This document shows positions 1-7,242 of a DNA stretch of 64,000 nucleotides, one piece after another (position 1 is the stretch's first letter; each line of letters starts with the position of its first letter). Source of the DNA: Castellaniella sp044508625 (GTDB lineage: Bacteria; Pseudomonadota; Gammaproteobacteria; Burkholderiales; Burkholderiaceae_B); NCBI GenBank assembly GCA_044508625.1, contig JBIQHJ010000002.1:1-64000 (forward strand), in the 5' to 3' direction. The notes under the pieces were generated by a model. The model saw only the letters and a program-made list of their open reading frames with translations, was not told the DNA's origin and did not search any database. A program made the position numbers and the translations under genes.

Positions 1-70
1 GTCCTGAGCGGCCTGGCGGCACTGTCCTGAGCAGCTTGGCGGCACTGTCCTGCGCAGCCTGGCGCGGCCG
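1..70. repeat. Three tandem copies of a 23-nt unit
   Basis: Copies begin at 1, 24 and 47. Each starts with GTCCTG and contains CAGC(C/T)TGGCG or a close variant; the third copy decays after about 17 nt. The array lies just beyond the 3' end of the leftward amtB gene. I see no coding sequence in it and no intrinsic terminator. The left edge of the window may cut further copies. Confidence 0.7.
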
Positions 71-115
71 TCTCGCGGCCACCCGGGCGGCCAGCGGCGC
101 CGGCCGCGGGTCGGC

Positions 116-1345
116 TCAGCGCTGGTAGGCGGTCTCGCCATGGTCGGCCTGGTCCAGGCCGCGCTGCTCGTCCTCGGGCGCGCAGCGCATGCCGCACACC
201 TTGTCCGCGATCCGGTAGGCGATCCAGGCGGCGACGGCGGACCAGGCGATGGTCGCCAGCACGCCCTCGAACTGTAGCCACACCTGCGCGAGCATGTGGC
301 TCGCGCCCGCCGCGCCGGGCCCGCCCAGCGAGCCCGAATTGAAGACCCCCGTCAGCAGCGCGCCCACGATCCCGCACACCCCGTGGATGCCGAACACGTC
401 GAACGTGTCGTCGGCATGCAGCAGGCGCTTGAGGCCATTGACGCCGCAGAAGCCCGCCGCCGCGGCGAGGATGCCGATCAGCAGCGCCCCGCCCGGCGCG
501 ACCAGGCCCGCGGCCGGCGTGATGCCCACCAGCCCCGCGATGGCACCCGAGGTGGCGCCCAGCAGCGACGCCTTGCCTTTTGCCAGGCGCTCGATCAGCG
601 ACCATGCGAGGACGGCACCCGCCGTGGCCAGCAGGGTGTTGACGAACGCCAGCGCCGCCACCTCGTTGATGCCCAGCGCCGAGCCGGCATTGAAGCCGAA
701 CCAGCCCACCCACAGCAGGGCCGCGCCGGTCATGTTCATCGGCAGGTTGTGCGGCGGCATGGCCTCGCGCCCGTAGCCCTTGCGCGGCCCGATCAGGCAT
801 GCGCACACCAGCCCGGCCACGCCGGCATTGATGTGCACCACCGTACCGCCGGCGAAATCGAGCGCGCCGCGCCGCAGCAGCCAGCCGTCCGGCGCCCACA
901 CCATGTGGGCGATCGGCAGGTAGGCGAGGGTGAGCCACAGGCCCGTGAACAGCATGATGCCGCCGAAGCGTGCGCGCTCGGCCACGCTGCCCGTGATCAG
1001 CGCGCAGGTGATGCCGGCGAAAGTCGCCTGGAAGGCGGCGAACGCCATTTCCGGGATGGCGCCGGCAAGCGGCATCGTGCTCGCCCCGCCCGGCGCGTAC
1101 AGCCCCGAGAACAGCGCCCTGGAAAAGCCGCCGATCACCCCCGAGCCGGTGGTGAAGGCCAGGGAATAGCCATACAGGAACCACAGCACGAGCGCGAGCG
1201 CGCAAGTCCCCAGCACCTGCGTGAGCACCGACAGCACATTGCGGGCGCGCGCCATGCCGCCATAGAACAGGGCCAGGCCGGGGACGGTCATCATCAAGAC
1301 CAGCAGCGTGGATGCCGTCACCCAGGCCAGATCGCTTTTGTCCAT
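116..1345 (-). CDS. amtB: Ammonium transporter AmtB
   Basis: 409-residue inner-membrane ammonium channel/transporter, normally a trimer gated by the PII protein GlnK. The start is the ATG at 1345 (protein begins MDKSDLAWVTAS), preceded by AAGGAG at 1353-1358; a longer upstream reading frame is discarded. Amt hallmarks are visible: GGTVVHINAG carrying the first pore histidine, the following WFGFNAGS segment, and FGIHGVCGIVGALLTGVF carrying the second pore histidine. Eleven hydrophobic segments are expected for the family and the hydrophobicity fits. There is no cleavable signal peptide, unlike E. coli AmtB. It lies 107 nt downstream of glnK on the same strand, so co-transcription from the sigma-54 promoter ahead of glnK is the simple reading. 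Confidence 0.96.
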   Translation of the reverse strand: MDKSDLAWVTASTLLVLMMTVPGLALFYGGMARARNVLSVLTQVLGTCALALVLWFLYGYSLAFTTGSGVIGGFSRALFSGLYAPGGASTMPLAGAIPEMAFAAFQATFAGITCALITGSVAERARFGGIMLFTGLWLTLAYLPIAHMVWAPDGWLLRRGALDFAGGTVVHINAGVAGLVCACLIGPRKGYGREAMPPHNLPMNMTGAALLWVGWFGFNAGSALGINEVAALAFVNTLLATAGAVLAWSLIERLAKGKASLLGATSGAIAGLVGITPAAGLVAPGGALLIGILAAAAGFCGVNGLKRLLHADDTFDVFGIHGVCGIVGALLTGVFNSGSLGGPGAAGASHMLAQVWLQFEGVLATIAWSAVAAWIAYRIADKVCGMRCAPEDEQRGLDQADHGETAYQR

Positions 1346-1452
1346 CTCGATACTCCTTGTGAGGGGTTGGAACGTCGTTAGAGGCCGCCGGGCTGTGCCG
1401 GACTGACGGACTGCGCAGAGCCGCTGAGCCGCAGGGCTGCGCCGGGCCGCCG

Positions 1453-1791
1453 TCAGAGCGCCGATTCGCCGGATTCGCCGGTGCGGATGCGGACCACCTG
1501 CTCCAGCGGGGTGACGAAGACCTTGCCGTCGCCGATCTTCCCGGTCCGCGCCGAGGCGCAGAGGCTTTCGATGACGAGTTCGACCTGCTCGTCCGCGACC
1601 GCCACCTGGACTTCCAGCTTGGGCAGGAAGTCCACGCTGTACTCGGCTCCGCGGTAGAGCTCGGTATGGCCCTTCTGACGCCCGAAGCCCTTGACCTCGA
1701 TGACGGTCAGGCCCTGGACGCCGGCCTGGACGAGGGCCTCGTGGACCTCGTCGAGCTTGAAGGGCTTGATGATCGCAGTGATCAGTTTCAT
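1453..1791 (-). CDS. glnK: Nitrogen regulatory PII protein GlnK
   Basis: 112-residue trimeric signalling protein that senses ATP/ADP and 2-oxoglutarate and blocks AmtB when nitrogen is plentiful. The start at 1791 (MKLITAIIKPFKLDEV) is the canonical PII start. The T-loop is intact, with Tyr51 in the GAEYSVDF stretch as the uridylylation site for GlnD. The nucleotide-binding segment KIGDGKVFV and the C-terminal RTGE are present. It is the first gene of a glnK-amtB pair. Linkage to amtB and the sigma-54/NtrC signals upstream favour GlnK over GlnB. Confidence 0.95.
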   Translation of the reverse strand: MKLITAIIKPFKLDEVHEALVQAGVQGLTVIEVKGFGRQKGHTELYRGAEYSVDFLPKLEVQVAVADEQVELVIESLCASARTGKIGDGKVFVTPLEQVVRIRTGESGESAL

Positions 1792-1827
1792 GGTGTTTTC
1801 CTCGTGCTTGGATGGCATGGGATGCCA

Positions 1828-1843
1828 AGCAAAAGCCATGCCA
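1828..1843 (-). promoter_or_regulatory. Sigma-54 promoter of glnK-amtB
   Basis: Read on the minus strand the sequence is TGGCATGGCTTTTGCT, a TGGCAtG-N4-TTGCT match to the -24/-12 consensus with correct spacing. The -12 GC lies about 38 nt before the glnK ATG, leaving a short leader. RpoN-dependent glnK-amtB transcription is well established in proteobacteria; the element here is seen directly. Confidence 0.85.
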
Positions 1844-1914
1844 GATCGGAATGCGAGGGAAGGGCGCTCGAGAGCGGCGGATGGCACGCCCCGCCGCACC
1901 GGTTCAGGGCGGCA

Positions 1915-1931
1915 TGCACCCTATCGGTGCG
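1915..1931. promoter_or_regulatory. NtrC enhancer site upstream of glnK
   Basis: TGCACCctatcGGTGCG matches the NtrC binding consensus TGCACC-N5-GGTGCA at every position but the last. It lies roughly 85-100 nt upstream of the -12 element of the sigma-54 promoter at 1828-1843, a normal distance for an NtrC enhancer. Confidence 0.8.
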
Positions 1932-2027
1932 GGGAGGCGGCCCGGTGCGGCAAAGCAGCCCGCCACGCCGGCAGCCCGGCAGCCCGGCGCAGCGGCGAAG
2001 TCGGTGTGGCGCGACGAGGCCGATGCG

Positions 2028-2225
2028 CGGTGACGAGAGGGCGGTGACGAGAGGCGGTGACGAGGGACGGTGACGAGGGACGGTGACGAGGGGCGGTGAC
2101 GAGGGGCGGTGACGAGAGGGCGAGGGAGCGAGGGCAAGGGAGCGAGGGCAAGGGCAAAGCCGCGAGGACGAAGGCGCAGGGGCGAAGGCGCAGGGACGAA
2201 GGCGCAGGGACGAAGGCGCAGGGAT
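2028..2225. repeat. Composite minisatellite, 13-nt then 14-nt units
   Basis: About seven copies of a 13-nt unit containing CGGTGACGAGGG occupy 2028-2118. A transitional run of GAGCGAGGGCAAGG-type repeats follows at 2120-2155. Four copies of a 14-nt unit ACGAAGGCGCAGGG (first copies slightly varied) fill 2163-2225. The long proline/serine-rich or arginine-rich reading frames crossing this stretch are products of the repeats and are not genes. Confidence 0.85.
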
Positions 2226-2571
2226 GGGGGTGCGGCGGCTGGCGTGGCGGGCAGGGGTGGCTGGCGGAGGTGGCGGCCGTGGTGTGAAAGGCACGGAAAG
2301 GCGGTGGGGCTGTAACCAGTGCTTAGAGAGGAGCCATCATTTGTATCTGGATATTAGTGCGGCGCGCGCTGGGGGCGGTGCGAGGCCGCATGGAACTCGC
2401 TGGTGGCTCGGGAAGTTTTGCCTGCCACTAAATCTGGAAGTATGAAATTAGTATTTACACGAGGTCGCTGTCCCGGATTCAGGGGGTGGCTAGAATTGTA
2501 ACCAAGCCGGTTGTAACAAGCCGGTCTTCGATTGCACTCCGCCGGTTGCGGAACTTTGAATAGGGATGATC
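2226..2571. other. Gene-free, AT-richer gap before the lipoprotein
   Basis: The gap is clearly less GC-rich than its surroundings, especially 2320-2350 and 2420-2500. It holds a direct repeat TTGTAACCAAGCCGG at 2496-2510 and TTGTAACAAGCCGG at 2511-2524, ending about 45 nt before the lipoprotein start. This pair could be a regulator site or part of the promoter. I could not define a clear -35/-10 pair. Confidence 0.5.
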
Positions 2572-3003
2572 ATGAATATGACGCGTAAAACGTTGACTAT
2601 GGCCGCGATGGTCGCCGCTTTGGGCCTGCTCGGCGCATGCTCCAAGAGCGAAGACGCGCCGGTCCCGCCCGCCGCGCCCACTACTCCGCCCGCCGCTCCC
2701 GCGCCTTCCACCACGCCGACGCCGGCGCCCGTGCCGCCCGGTCCGCAGGATCAGTCTCCGGCCACTCCGCCTTCGTCCGATCAGCAGTCCATGAGCGAAA
2801 AGCTCGAGGACTCCGCCGCCGTCGCCAAGGAGAAGGTCGCCGCGGCCGGCTCCGCCATTTCCGAGGGCGCCTCGAAGCTCGCCGACAAGGCGGGCGAAGC
2901 CGCCACCAGTGCCCGCGAATCGGTCGCCGAGGGCGCGGCCAAGGCGGATGCCGCCATCCAGAAATCCGTCGGCAACGGATCCTCGGCCTCGAAGTCCGAG
3001 TGA
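2572..3003 (+). CDS. Small lipoprotein with Ala/Lys-rich helical tail
   Basis: 143-residue predicted lipoprotein. The start at 2572 is preferred over 2566 because AGGG at 2562-2565 abuts the earlier ATG but is well spaced from this one. The signal peptide ends in lipobox LGAC, so the mature protein begins at Cys followed by SKSED, where +2 Ser suggests outer-membrane sorting. A Pro/Ala/Thr-rich linker (roughly residues 28-65) is followed by an amphipathic Ala/Lys/Glu helix (residues 75-130) resembling YtfJ/CsbD- or LEA-like stretches. No enzyme domain is visible. It is monocistronic. Function unknown. Confidence 0.8.
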   Translation: MNMTRKTLTMAAMVAALGLLGACSKSEDAPVPPAAPTTPPAAPAPSTTPTPAPVPPGPQDQSPATPPSSDQQSMSEKLEDSAAVAKEKVAAAGSAISEGASKLADKAGEAATSARESVAEGAAKADAAIQKSVGNGSSASKSE

Positions 3004-3491
3004 GCTGAGAGCGGATCCCGCCCTCCGGCGCGGGCTCCTTGGCCCTCCGGAGTGAGGTCCCCGGCTCTCCAGAGTGGGGTCCCCGGCCCGGCGCCCCGAT
3101 CGATCCGCCCGGATGGCGGCGGGCGGCGATCCGGGCCGAGTGCGAGATTCGATCCAGGCCGAATGCGAGATTCGTGATCCGGCCAGTCGCGGAGAAGGCC
3201 CGTGAGCCGGCCACGCCGCGGAAGGCCCGCCGGCTCGCAGAGGCCAGTGATCCGGCCACGTGGCAGGATGGCCGGTGATCCGCCGGAGGGTCGCCACGAC
3301 CCGCCGGAAATCCGCCTTCTGGGCCCTCGCGGCATTTCCCGATGGCCATTTCGATCCCAGGGCGCTCCGCGCGGCGGGGCCTTGGAGGCATACTCTGGAG
3401 TCTGGACGGCGAGGCGGCGGGACGGCGGCGGCGATGGCGGGCCCGCGGCCTGGCGGGCCGTCCCGGCGTCGACTCCTGGAGGTTCCACCCC
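3004..3491. repeat. Repeat-rich intergenic gap
   Basis: No gene is seen. Two 22-nt direct copies (3041-3062, 3063-3084, containing GTCCCCGGC at their junctions) are followed by two 18-nt copies at 3134-3151 and 3157-3174 (GGCCGA.TGCGAGATTCG). Further degenerate GGCC/CCGGCCAC elements run to about 3300. Reading frames that cross the gap into comM have no conserved sequence. Confidence 0.7.
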
Positions 3492-5018
3492 ATGTCCCTG
3501 GCCGTGCTCTCGAGCCGCGCCCTGTCGGGCTTGCAGGCCCATGCCGTGCGCGTCGAGGTCCATGTGGGGACCGGGCTGCCGGCCTTCCACCTGGTGGGCC
3601 TGCCGGGTGCCGACGTGCGCGAGAGTCGGGCGCGGGTGCGCTCGGCCATCCTCAACAGCGGCTTCGAATTCCCGGCCGGGCGCATCACGGCCAACCTGGC
3701 GCCGGCCGACCTGCCCAAGGAATCCGGCCGCTTCGACCTGCCCATCGCGCTGGGCGTCCTGCTGGCGTCCGGGCAGGTGGTGGCGCCCGACGGAGGGCCG
3801 CCCGACCTGCGCCCCTATGTGTTCGCCGGGGAATTGTCCCTGACCGGCGCGATCACCGCCGCCGGCGCGCCGCTCGCCATCGCGCTCGAGGTGGCGCGGG
3901 ACGGCCCGGGCGCCGTCCTCGTCATGCCGCCCGCCGCCGCCTCGCTCGCCGCCCAGGTCCCGGGACTCACGGTCTTGCGCGCCGGCAGCCTGTCCGAGGT
4001 GGTGGCGCATTTCAGCGGACAGGGCGCCCTGGCCGCCGCGGTCCCGCCCGAGCCCGCCGCGGCGTCCGGCCGCAGCGAGGTCCCCTGCCTCTCGGACGTG
4101 CGCGGCCAGCCCATCGCGCGGCGCGCGCTCGAGATCGCCGCCGCCGGGCGCCACAGCCTGCTGATGTCCGGGCCGCCGGGGGTGGGCAAGAGCATGCTGG
4201 CCCAGCGGCTGCCGGGCATCCTGCCGCCGCTGCCGGCGGCCCAGGCGCTCGAGGTGGCCGCCGTCCTGGGCGCCGGCGGGATCGAGTGCGCGTACCCGGC
4301 GGTGCCGCCGTTCAGGGCGCCGCACCATTCCGCCTCGATGGCGGCCCTGGTGGGCGGGGGCGCCCGCCCGCGTCCGGGTGAAATCAGCCTGGCCCATCAC
4401 GGCGTGCTGTTCCTCGACGAGTTGCCCGAGTTCGAGCGGCGCGCGCTCGAGGCCCTGCGCGAGCCCCTGGAAACCGGCCATGTGTCGATCGCCCGCGCCT
4501 CGGGGACCTGCCGGTTCCCGGCGGATTTCCAGCTGGTCGCCGCCATGAACCCCTGTCCCTGCGGCTGGCGCGGCCATCCCCGCCAGGCCTGCCGCTGCAC
4601 GCCCGAGCGCATCGAGCGCTACCGGGCGCGCGTATCCGGCCCCTTGCTCGACCGCATCGACCTGCATCTCGAGCTGGCGCCGGAGGAGGTCTGGGCCCAG
4701 GCCCCCGCCGGCGAGCCTTCGGCGCCGGTGCTGCGGCGGGTGGTGGCGGCGCGGCGCGCGCAGCTCGAGCGGCAGGGCGCGCCCAATGCCGTGCTGGGCG
4801 CCGCGGCCTTGCGGCGGCACGCCCGGCTGGACGAGGAGGGCGGGGCCCTGCTGGCCGAGGCGGGGCGCCGCTGGGCCTGGTCGGCGCGCGGCGCCGATCG
4901 CGTGCTGCGCGTGGCCCTGACCATCGCCGACCTGGCCGGCGATCGCGGCATCCGCCCCGGGCACCTGGCGGAGGCCATCCGCTACCGGCCTCCGGGGGAC
5001 GGCGCCGGCACGGCCTGA
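3492..5018 (+). CDS. comM: ComM/YifB-family AAA+ helicase (Mg chelatase-like)
   Basis: 508-residue cytoplasmic ATPase. In transformable bacteria ComM is a hexameric branch-migration helicase that extends integration of incoming DNA. Residues 1-175 form the family N-domain (starts MSLAVLSSRALSGLQAHAVR). Walker A is GPPGVGKSMLAQRL, Walker B is GVLFLDELPEF, and PHHSAS is the characteristic presensor motif. The NPCPCGWRG...CRCT cysteine cluster typical of the family is present. The C-terminal Mg-chelatase domain ends with an IADLAGD...EAIRYRP motif. The start at 3492 fits homologues; the longer frame is a repeat read-through. ubiK follows after 45 nt. Confidence 0.93.
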   Translation: MSLAVLSSRALSGLQAHAVRVEVHVGTGLPAFHLVGLPGADVRESRARVRSAILNSGFEFPAGRITANLAPADLPKESGRFDLPIALGVLLASGQVVAPDGGPPDLRPYVFAGELSLTGAITAAGAPLAIALEVARDGPGAVLVMPPAAASLAAQVPGLTVLRAGSLSEVVAHFSGQGALAAAVPPEPAAASGRSEVPCLSDVRGQPIARRALEIAAAGRHSLLMSGPPGVGKSMLAQRLPGILPPLPAAQALEVAAVLGAGGIECAYPAVPPFRAPHHSASMAALVGGGARPRPGEISLAHHGVLFLDELPEFERRALEALREPLETGHVSIARASGTCRFPADFQLVAAMNPCPCGWRGHPRQACRCTPERIERYRARVSGPLLDRIDLHLELAPEEVWAQAPAGEPSAPVLRRVVAARRAQLERQGAPNAVLGAAALRRHARLDEEGGALLAEAGRRWAWSARGADRVLRVALTIADLAGDRGIRPGHLAEAIRYRPPGDGAGTA

Positions 5019-5063
5019 GCGGGTAGAATGGAGGGCCGAAACACTACTCCGGATGGAGGCCCC

Positions 5064-5309
5064 ATGATCGCTCCCAATCAATGGCTGGATGACTTCCAAA
5101 AGAACATGTCCGAGCTGCTGGCCAAGACGCCGGCCGCCGACATCGAGCGCAACATGAAGGCGCTGATGGCCCAGACTTTCGCCCGCATGGATCTCATCAC
5201 CCGCGAGGAGTTCGACGTGCAGGCCGCCTTGCTGGCCCGCGCCATCGAGCGCATCGAGGCGCTCGAGGCCCGCGTCCAGTCGCTCGAGCAACTCGACAAG
5301 CCCGAATAA
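5064..5309 (+). CDS. ubiK: Ubiquinone biosynthesis accessory factor UbiK
   Basis: 81-residue BMFP/YqiC-family protein. It assists the soluble Ubi complex during aerobic ubiquinone synthesis together with UbiJ. The sequence opens MIAPNQWLDDFQKNMSELL and ends in a coiled coil around REEFDVQAALLARAIERIEAL, both typical of the family. The ATG at 5064 has GGAGG just upstream (5055-5059). The gene follows comM closely, an arrangement common in Burkholderiales. Confidence 0.9.
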   Translation: MIAPNQWLDDFQKNMSELLAKTPAADIERNMKALMAQTFARMDLITREEFDVQAALLARAIERIEALEARVQSLEQLDKPE

Positions 5310-5322
5310 TCCGTCCTATAAT
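5293..5322 (+). promoter_or_regulatory. Sigma-70 promoter of the rpmI operon
   Basis: A -35 TCGACA (5293-5298) and a perfect -10 TATAAT (5317-5322) are separated by 18 nt. The -35 lies inside the last codons of ubiK. A start near 5329 would give a leader of about 200 nt before rpmI. Confidence 0.7.
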
Positions 5323-5329
5323 CAATGGC

Positions 5330-5532
5330 TTTTCCTTGGTCGCCAGCGCGATTGCGTTTGGCCCCAGGGGGAAAAATCCGCCCGAGGCATCGAGCCCTCG
5401 AGGGGATGGCCCGGATCCCTGCCGCAGGTTGCGCGGCCCGATCCGGGGGCTTGTAGCGCGAATCCCAGGTCGATGAAGCACCCATGCCGGATCGGCGGGT
5501 CACCTGGCTTCGTAAGTCAACAGAGTATCGTC
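5330..5532 (+). promoter_or_regulatory. Structured leader of rpmI-rplT
   Basis: This 200-nt untranslated stretch contains CCCGGATC (5410-5417) pairing with GATCCGGG (5440-5447). A nested CCTG-ccg-CAGG hairpin lies within the loop at 5418-5428. r-protein L20 represses its own operon by binding leader RNA in several bacteria, so an autoregulatory leader is plausible. No infC coding sequence or remnant is recognisable here, although infC normally occupies this place. Confidence 0.4.
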
Positions 5533-5730
5533 ATGCCCAAGATGAAGAGCAAGAAAGGCGCCTCCAAGCGCTTTAAGGTTCGCGGCAGTGGTTCCATCAA
5601 GCGCGGCCAGGCTTTCAAGCGTCATATCCTGACCAAGAAAACCACCAAGAACAAACGTCAGCTACGCGGCTCGGCCGCCGTCCATGACACGAACGTCGCC
5701 TCGGTAAAGGCGATGCTTCCTTTCGCCTGA
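5533..5730 (+). CDS. rpmI: 50S ribosomal protein L35 (bL35)
   Basis: 65 residues, the usual length. It begins MPKMKSKKGASKRFKVRGSG and is strongly basic, with the conserved HILTKK segment. The start is fixed by family conservation; the track-length upstream extension has no conserved residues. rplT follows after 12 nt, and the two are translated from one mRNA with pheS, pheT and ihfA downstream. Confidence 0.98.
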   Translation: MPKMKSKKGASKRFKVRGSGSIKRGQAFKRHILTKKTTKNKRQLRGSAAVHDTNVASVKAMLPFA

Positions 5731-5742
5731 TCGGAGAATCAC

Positions 5743-6102
5743 ATGCCTCGCGTCAAACGCGGCGTCACCGCACGTGCACGCCATAAAAAAGTCCTCAAGG
5801 CCGCCAAGGGCTACCGCGGCCGCCGCGGCAACGTATTCCGGGTCGCCAAGCAGGCGGTCATGCGCGCCGGGCAGTACGCCTATCGCGATCGCCGCAACAA
5901 AAAGCGCACCTTCCGCGCCCTCTGGATCACCCGCATCAACGCGGCCTGCCGCGAGCTCGGGGTGTCCTACAGCGTGTTCATCGCCGGCCTGAAAAAGGCC
6001 TCGATCGACCTGGACCGCAAGGTCCTGGCCGACATGGCCGTCCACGACAAGGCAGGCTTCGCCGCCGTCGTCGCCCAAGCCAAGTCCGCGCTGGCAGCCT
6101 GA
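5743..6102 (+). CDS. rplT: 50S ribosomal protein L20 (bL20)
   Basis: 119 residues, beginning MPRVKRGVTARARHKKVLK, with the GYRGRRGNVFRVAKQAV and WITRINAACRELG segments of bL20. It is an early assembly protein of the large subunit and, in E. coli and Bacillus, the translational or transcriptional repressor of its own operon. GGAG lies at 5733-5736 upstream of the start. The gene has ordinary length and composition. Confidence 0.98.
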   Translation: MPRVKRGVTARARHKKVLKAAKGYRGRRGNVFRVAKQAVMRAGQYAYRDRRNKKRTFRALWITRINAACRELGVSYSVFIAGLKKASIDLDRKVLADMAVHDKAGFAAVVAQAKSALAA

Positions 6103-6134
6103 CCGACACAGTTTCGTTTCCGATTCTGTATCAT

Positions 6135-6168
6135 TGCGAACGGGGCTCAAGGGGCTCCGTTCGCATTT
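6135..6168 (+). terminator. Hairpin between rplT and pheS, possible attenuator
   Basis: TGCGAACGG (6135-6143) pairs perfectly with CCGTTCGCA (6157-6165), followed by only TTT before an ATG. This 9-bp stem would stop some polymerases or block a start at 6169. In E. coli pheST is attenuated by a leader; no leader peptide rich in Phe is visible here. Confidence 0.5.
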
Positions 6169-6180
6169 ATGGATGATGTC

Positions 6181-7203
6181 ATGACCACTACGCTCGACGA
6201 GCTGATCGCCCAGGCCGGGGAACGGTTCGCCCGGGCGGCCGACGCGGCCGCCCTCGAAAACGAAAAAGCCGCTTTCCTCGGCAAGCAGGGTTCGCTGACC
6301 GCGCTGCTCAAGGGCCTCGCGGGGCTGGGCCCCGACGAGAAGCGCGAGCGCGGGGCGCGGATCAACCAGGCCAAGCAGCGCATCGAGGGCCTGCTCAACA
6401 CCCGCCGCGCCGAGCTCGCGCAGGCCGTGCTCGACCAGCGGCTGGCGGCCGAGACCATCGACGTGACGCTGCCCGGCCGCGGGCGCCCGACGGGCGGCAT
6501 CCATCCGGTGATCCGCACCTGGCAGCGCGTCGAGGCGATCTTTCGTTCCATCGGCTTCGACGTCGCCGACGGGCCCGAGATCGAAAACGACTGGACCAAC
6601 TTCACCGCGCTGAACAACCCGGAAAACCACCCCGCGCGCTCGATGCAGGACACCTTCTACGTGGACATGAAGGACGCGAACGGCCTGCCGCTGGTGCTGC
6701 GCACCCATACCAGCCCCATGCAGGTGCGCTACGCCCGCATGAACAAGCCGCCGATCAAGGTCATCGCCCCGGGACGGACGTATCGCGTCGACAGCGACGC
6801 GACCCACTCTCCGATGTTTCACCAGGTCGAGGGCCTGTGGATTGCCGAGGACATCTCCTTTGCCGACCTCAAGGGCGTCTACACCGATTTCCTGCGCGCG
6901 TTCTTCGAGACCGACGACCTGACGCTGCGCTTCCGGCCCTCGTTCTTCCCGTTCACCGAGCCCTCGGCCGAGATCGACATGATGTTCACCTCGGGGCCCA
7001 ACCAGGGCCGCTGGCTCGAGATCTCGGGCTCCGGCCAGGTGCACCCCCAGGTGGTGCGCAATTTCGGCCTCGATCCCGAGCACCACATCGGATTCGCCTT
7101 CGGCTCGGGCCTCGAGCGCCTGACCATGCTGCGCTACGGGGTCGACGACCTGCGGCAGTTCTTCGAGGGCGACCTGCGTTTCCTGCGTCAGTTCAATCAC
7201 TAG
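6181..7203 (+). CDS. pheS: Phenylalanyl-tRNA synthetase alpha subunit
   Basis: Charges tRNA-Phe as an alpha2-beta2 enzyme with PheT. The product is 340 residues from ATG 6181 (MTTTLDELIAQAGERF), which aligns with other betaproteobacterial PheS starts; ATG 6169 would add four residues but is pressed against the 6135-6165 hairpin. The N-terminal coiled coil (to about residue 85) is followed by the class II core: motif 1 region around GFDVADGPEIE, then HTSPMQVRYA, motif 2 GRTYRVDSDATHSPMFHQ, and motif 3 GSGLERLTMLRYG. It is complete and unremarkable. Confidence 0.96.
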   Translation: MTTTLDELIAQAGERFARAADAAALENEKAAFLGKQGSLTALLKGLAGLGPDEKRERGARINQAKQRIEGLLNTRRAELAQAVLDQRLAAETIDVTLPGRGRPTGGIHPVIRTWQRVEAIFRSIGFDVADGPEIENDWTNFTALNNPENHPARSMQDTFYVDMKDANGLPLVLRTHTSPMQVRYARMNKPPIKVIAPGRTYRVDSDATHSPMFHQVEGLWIAEDISFADLKGVYTDFLRAFFETDDLTLRFRPSFFPFTEPSAEIDMMFTSGPNQGRWLEISGSGQVHPQVVRNFGLDPEHHIGFAFGSGLERLTMLRYGVDDLRQFFEGDLRFLRQFNH

Positions 7204-7242
7204 GGCCTGGCTCCCGGCCATTCCCCCGACGGAATCCGAATC

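Noticed and set aside
2028..2225. CRISPR-like array
   Set aside because: Units are head-to-tail without spacers, 13-14 nt long; no cas genes nearby. Same applies to the arrays at 21946 and 61757.
1788..2294. Proline/serine-rich 168-residue minus frame
   Set aside because: Produced by the minisatellite at 2028-2225; repeats encode the residues and no ribosome-binding site fits.
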